8,955 nt of DNA from Hyphomicrobiales bacterium (GTDB lineage Bacteria; Pseudomonadota; Alphaproteobacteria; Rhizobiales; Xanthobacteraceae). The stretch lies in NCBI GenBank assembly GCA_016201085.1, contig JACQDO010000521.1:1-8955 (forward strand), in the 5' to 3' direction. The notes beneath the pieces were generated by a model that saw only the letters and a program-made list of their open reading frames with translations, was not told where the DNA came from and searched no databases. Shown here in pieces: positions 6,794 through 8,955 of this stretch (positions are counted from its first letter, which is position 1; each line of letters opens with the position of its first letter). The translations under genes were made by a program, and so were the position numbers.

Positions 6794-7016
6794 TGCGCGT
6801 GATCCTTATGCGAGAAAACCCGGCGGGCTGGCGGGTGTTTGATACCGTCTGCTATCGTATATGTCCTTCCCCTGTCCATCGGCGGCAAGCCTGTCAATTC
6901 GAGAATTTTCTGGGGACATTAGGATAATAGCCGCCGCGCCGAGGGCCGGCTTCCCGGCAATAGAAAAATCCGTCACAACAGGGTGTCTACCGGCGCGGCC
7001 TGCCCTTGGTGAAGTC
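6794..7016. other. Divergent intergenic region between pepA and the CPBP protease gene
   Basis: These 223 bases should hold both promoters. For the protease, GATAAT (6923-6928) is a good -10 hexamer, but the matching -35 position is poor. An inverted repeat AATTC-GA-GAATT (6896-6907) lies just upstream of it and could be an operator. For pepA, a perfect TTGACA occurs on the minus strand (6898-6893) without a -10 at proper spacing. The frame of the protease gene stays open back to an ATG at 6861, but the encoded residues have no domain-like pattern, so I treat this as non-coding. Confidence 0.35.
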
Positions 7017-8408
7017 ATGCGGATCATTGCCTTGCTCGGCCTCATCGCGGGTATTTTTCTCGCGTCGTTCGTCGCGCAATCGATCCTCAACGCCGTCGGC
7101 GTTCCGCTCGATTTGATGGCGGCGAGCGGCGCCGGCCAGATCGTCAACTACGCCATTGTCTTGATATGCGCCTATCTGTTCGTGACGCGGGTCTGGCGCC
7201 AGTCCGTCACCGGCTATTTTCAGCTTTATTGGCAGAACGGGCGCAAGGCGCTCGACGGATTTCTGGCCGGCGCCGGACTGGCGCTCGCTGTCGGCCTGCT
7301 CTGGTACCTGTTCGTGTTCGCCGCCGGCGGCGCGCACTGGTCTTCGGCGGCATGGGCGCAAACCGACGCGCGCGCGCTGTTGAAATTGCTGCTGCCAGAT
7401 CTCATCGCCATCGTGCTCGCGACGACGGAAGAGATCCTGTTTCGCAGCCTAGCCTTCAGATACCTGCTCACCTCGAACACGCGTTGGGCGGTGCTGCGGG
7501 CCATACTCGTGTCGGCATTCATCTTCGCCCTGGCGCATCGCTTCGACGACCCGCGGTCGTGGTTTGAGCTGAGGTTTCTCGGTCTGTTGATCGGCTTGAC
7601 TTTGCTCGGCTGTCTGCTGGCGCTCGTTTATTACTTGACCAATTCGCTGGCCTGCTCGATCGGCGCGCATACCGGGCTCATTTGGATTGCCATCGCCAAA
7701 AAGACCCAGGTCATCCAGGTGGCGTCCTCGGGTTGGGAGATGAGCAATTCGTTCGATCCGCGCACGGGACCGGCGGCATGGCTGCTGTTTGTTCTGCTGG
7801 CCGTGCTGTTCTGGAGCCTGCGGCGCTGGCTGCGAGCCTCCTACGCCATCGAGAACTTCGATGATGGTACCCGGCGCGATGCCGAGCCTCGCGTGACCGG
7901 ACGCGACTGGCAGGTCGCCATTCTCGGCACCTTGGCGTGCATCGCCGGATTTATCGCGATGCAAAACATGATCGAGCGCAAGCTGGCGCACGATGCCGCC
8001 ACGTTTCCCGCGACGGTGAACGAATTCAAGCTCGCGCTGTCGCGCGGCGCCAGCCTGGATGCGGCCGCACGCGCGGCCAGACTGCAGCCGGCGGACTACC
8101 TGCGCTATGGACTCGATAAATTGACCCGGCAGGCGAACGGTCAAGTCGAAATCGCGGGGCTGGCCGCCGATATGCCGGGAGACGGACATCCGCTGACGAT
8201 CCTGGTTCTCGCCGGCAACAAGACCGTGTTCCAAGGCGAGACTGCGGGGGCGCGCGTGGATTTTGCCCGCGGCTTCATGTTGACCGATGCGGCAGCCCGT
8301 CACGTCATGTTCGGCGGCCCTCTGTCGTGCGCGGCGGGGGAAGCGTTGCTCGGCGTCGTGCTATCGCCGACTATGACCTACGTTTCGTTTCCATTCCGCT
8401 GCCCCTAG
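7017..8408 (+). CDS. CPBP (CAAX/Abi-type) intramembrane metalloprotease with extracytoplasmic C-terminal extension
   Basis: A 463-residue polytopic membrane protein. It carries the three CPBP signatures in order: TTEEILFRSLAFRYLL with Glu138, Glu139 and Arg143; FIFALAH with Phe170 and His174; and SIGAHTGLIW with His218. These residues form the active site of Rce1-like proteases, which in bacteria process peptides or act in bacteriocin immunity; the substrate here is unknown. Hydrophobic segments lie near 3-24, 41-57, 80-102, 120-137, 155-173, 186-227, 252-268 and 299-316. After the last helix comes about 145 residues without membrane character, including a helical part (NEFKLALSRGASLDAAARAA) and a beta-rich part (QVEIAGLAADMPGDGHPLTI, later LAGNKTVFQGETAG). 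Classical CPBP proteins lack such a tail. ATG 7017 starts directly at the first helix but has only a weak, close GGTGAAG; an in-frame ATG at 6861 is an alternative. Divergent from pepA. Confidence 0.85.
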   Translation: MRIIALLGLIAGIFLASFVAQSILNAVGVPLDLMAASGAGQIVNYAIVLICAYLFVTRVWRQSVTGYFQLYWQNGRKALDGFLAGAGLALAVGLLWYLFVFAAGGAHWSSAAWAQTDARALLKLLLPDLIAIVLATTEEILFRSLAFRYLLTSNTRWAVLRAILVSAFIFALAHRFDDPRSWFELRFLGLLIGLTLLGCLLALVYYLTNSLACSIGAHTGLIWIAIAKKTQVIQVASSGWEMSNSFDPRTGPAAWLLFVLLAVLFWSLRRWLRASYAIENFDDGTRRDAEPRVTGRDWQVAILGTLACIAGFIAMQNMIERKLAHDAATFPATVNEFKLALSRGASLDAAARAARLQPADYLRYGLDKLTRQANGQVEIAGLAADMPGDGHPLTILVLAGNKTVFQGETAGARVDFARGFMLTDAAARHVMFGGPLSCAAGEALLGVVLSPTMTYVSFPFRCP

Positions 8409-8508
8409 TCCACGACCATGTGGCGGATATGATCGAGGCCTGGGAAGCGTCATGGTCAGCCATATAACCAAGGCGCTCTACTACGGTAAGATCACGCGAT
8501 GCTCCAAG

Positions 8509-8516
8509 AGAGGGGG
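8509..8516 (+). promoter_or_regulatory. Ribosome binding site setting the methyltransferase start
   Basis: AGAGGGGG-type purine run centred at 8509-8516, six bases before ATG 8523. This favours ATG 8523 over the in-frame upstream ATG 8499, which has no such site. In the 114-base gap after the protease stop, TATAAC (8463-8468) is a possible -10, but its -35 is poor. Confidence 0.6.
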
Positions 8517-8522
8517 CATGAT

Positions 8523-8955
8523 ATGAAAACTGAGCAAGAGACATTCTGGTCCGGCGAGTTCGGCGACGCCTATACCGAGCGTAACAAGAACTCGTTCCTG
8601 CCTTTCCGCCTTGCGATCTTCGCCAAGTCACTCGCTCGCACGGCGGGCATCGCCAGCGCGCTCGAAGTCGGCTGTAATATCGGGGAGAACCTCGATGCTT
8701 TGCGGCATTTGTTCCCCGCGATCAAAACCGCAGGCATCGAGATCAATGCAATGGCGGCGAAACAGGCCGAAAAAAAGGCCATGCGGTCGTGTGTGCCTCG
8801 GTCCTCGACTCACCGCCCGCAAATTTTTCTGAACTCGTTTTCACCAGCGGCGTCCTTATCCACATCGATCCGGGCGCGCTTGAGGCAACCTATCGCTTCC
8901 TGTTCGGTCACTCGCGCCGGTATGTGTTGCTGATCGAATATTTCAATCCAACGCC
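8523..8955 (+). CDS. SAM-dependent methyltransferase, pseudaminic-acid-associated type; frame change inside, partial at right edge
   Basis: The product starts MKTEQETFWSGEFGDAYTERN, then has ALEVGCNIGENLDALRHLFP (SAM-binding motif I, E/DxGCxxG) and AGIEINAMAAKQAEKK (motif II acidic residue). In this frame the rest is nonsense-like and stops at 8931-8933. In the -1 frame from 8777 the family continues cleanly: GHAVVCASVLDSPPANFSEL, VFTSGVLIHIDPGALEATY, then RRYVLLIEYFNPT at the window edge. The WxGxFGxxYTxRN opening, GCNIGxNL and GVLIHI/EYxNPT motifs resemble methylases encoded with pseudaminic acid (flagellin glycan) pathways. The acceptor is unknown. The shift coincides with seven A residues (8770-8776) inside A_AAA_AAG, so it may be programmed frameshifting, a one-base homopolymer mutation (phase variation or decay), or a sequencing error. 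ATG 8523 follows an AGAGGGGG ribosome site. Confidence 0.78.
8771..8777 (+). other. Slippery heptamer A_AAA_AAG at the frame change
   Basis: In the upstream frame the codons are GAA AAA AAG, giving A_AAA_AAG, the same heptamer that drives -1 frameshifting in E. coli dnaX. A -1 slip here places the next codon at 8777 (GGC), exactly the frame in which the methyltransferase homology continues. Downstream, GCGGT (8783-8787) could pair with ACCGC (8812-8816), six bases beyond the heptamer, but the stem is short with a 24-base loop. No strong upstream Shine-Dalgarno-like stimulator is visible. The site is certain; its use is not. Confidence 0.5.

Noticed and set aside
7449..8303. 284-codon minus-strand open frame over the CPBP gene
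   Set aside because: Antisense to a protein with three catalytic CPBP motifs; Gln/Arg/Gly-rich shadow without a recognisable domain.
8499..8522. Upstream ATG (8499) as methyltransferase start
   Set aside because: It has no ribosome site, while ATG 8523 is six bases after a purine-rich site and gives the expected family N-terminus.

Overview
The window is GC-rich chromosomal DNA that looks alphaproteobacterial, most likely from the order Hyphomicrobiales (Bradyrhizobium/Pseudolabrys-like). This rests on base composition, the protein flavour, and the presence of leucyl aminopeptidase (pepA), DNA polymerase III chi (holC), an ABC-F ATPase and nucleoside diphosphate kinase (ndk) in one neighbourhood. 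That association is familiar from this order. The species assignment is an inference; there is no rRNA or other marker here.

Layout. Positions 1-271 (minus) hold the start of a TerC-family membrane protein that runs off the left edge. Ndk follows at 404-826 (minus) with a good promoter. A divergent ABC-F ATPase gene (970-2668, plus) is broken: an out-of-frame internal deletion removed the signature motif and Walker B of its first ATPase domain. It converges on a lipoprotein gene with a BamE-like C-terminal region (2685-3392, minus, TTG start). Next come holC (3641-4093, minus) and, divergently, a small secreted cupin-like protein (4196-4576, plus) that ends in a strong intrinsic terminator. 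Immediately beyond lies a decayed second copy of the holC 5' end (4650-4754, minus). A ParE-type toxin and its antitoxin follow (4765-5270, minus), directly downstream of pepA (5291-6793, minus). To the right, divergent from pepA, is a CPBP/CAAX-type membrane protease with an unusual extracytoplasmic C-terminal extension (7017-8408, plus). Last is a SAM-dependent methyltransferase resembling the pseudaminic-acid-associated methylases (8523 to the right edge, plus). Its reading frame changes by -1 exactly at a dnaX-type A_AAA_AAG heptamer.

How the parts relate. pepA, holC and ndk are housekeeping genes. The pepA-holC junction has been remodelled: a toxin-antitoxin pair, a holC relic and a secreted cupin gene now separate the two. 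AT-richer DNA in the toxin gene fits acquisition by transfer. Several genes are eroded or frameshifted (ABC-F, the holC relic, the methyltransferase), so part of the window is in flux or part of the assembly is imperfect. I see no CRISPR array, tRNA, rRNA, insertion sequence or prophage. I do not see a coherent new multi-gene system; the most notable signals are the slippery heptamer, the holC relic and the ABC-F deletion.
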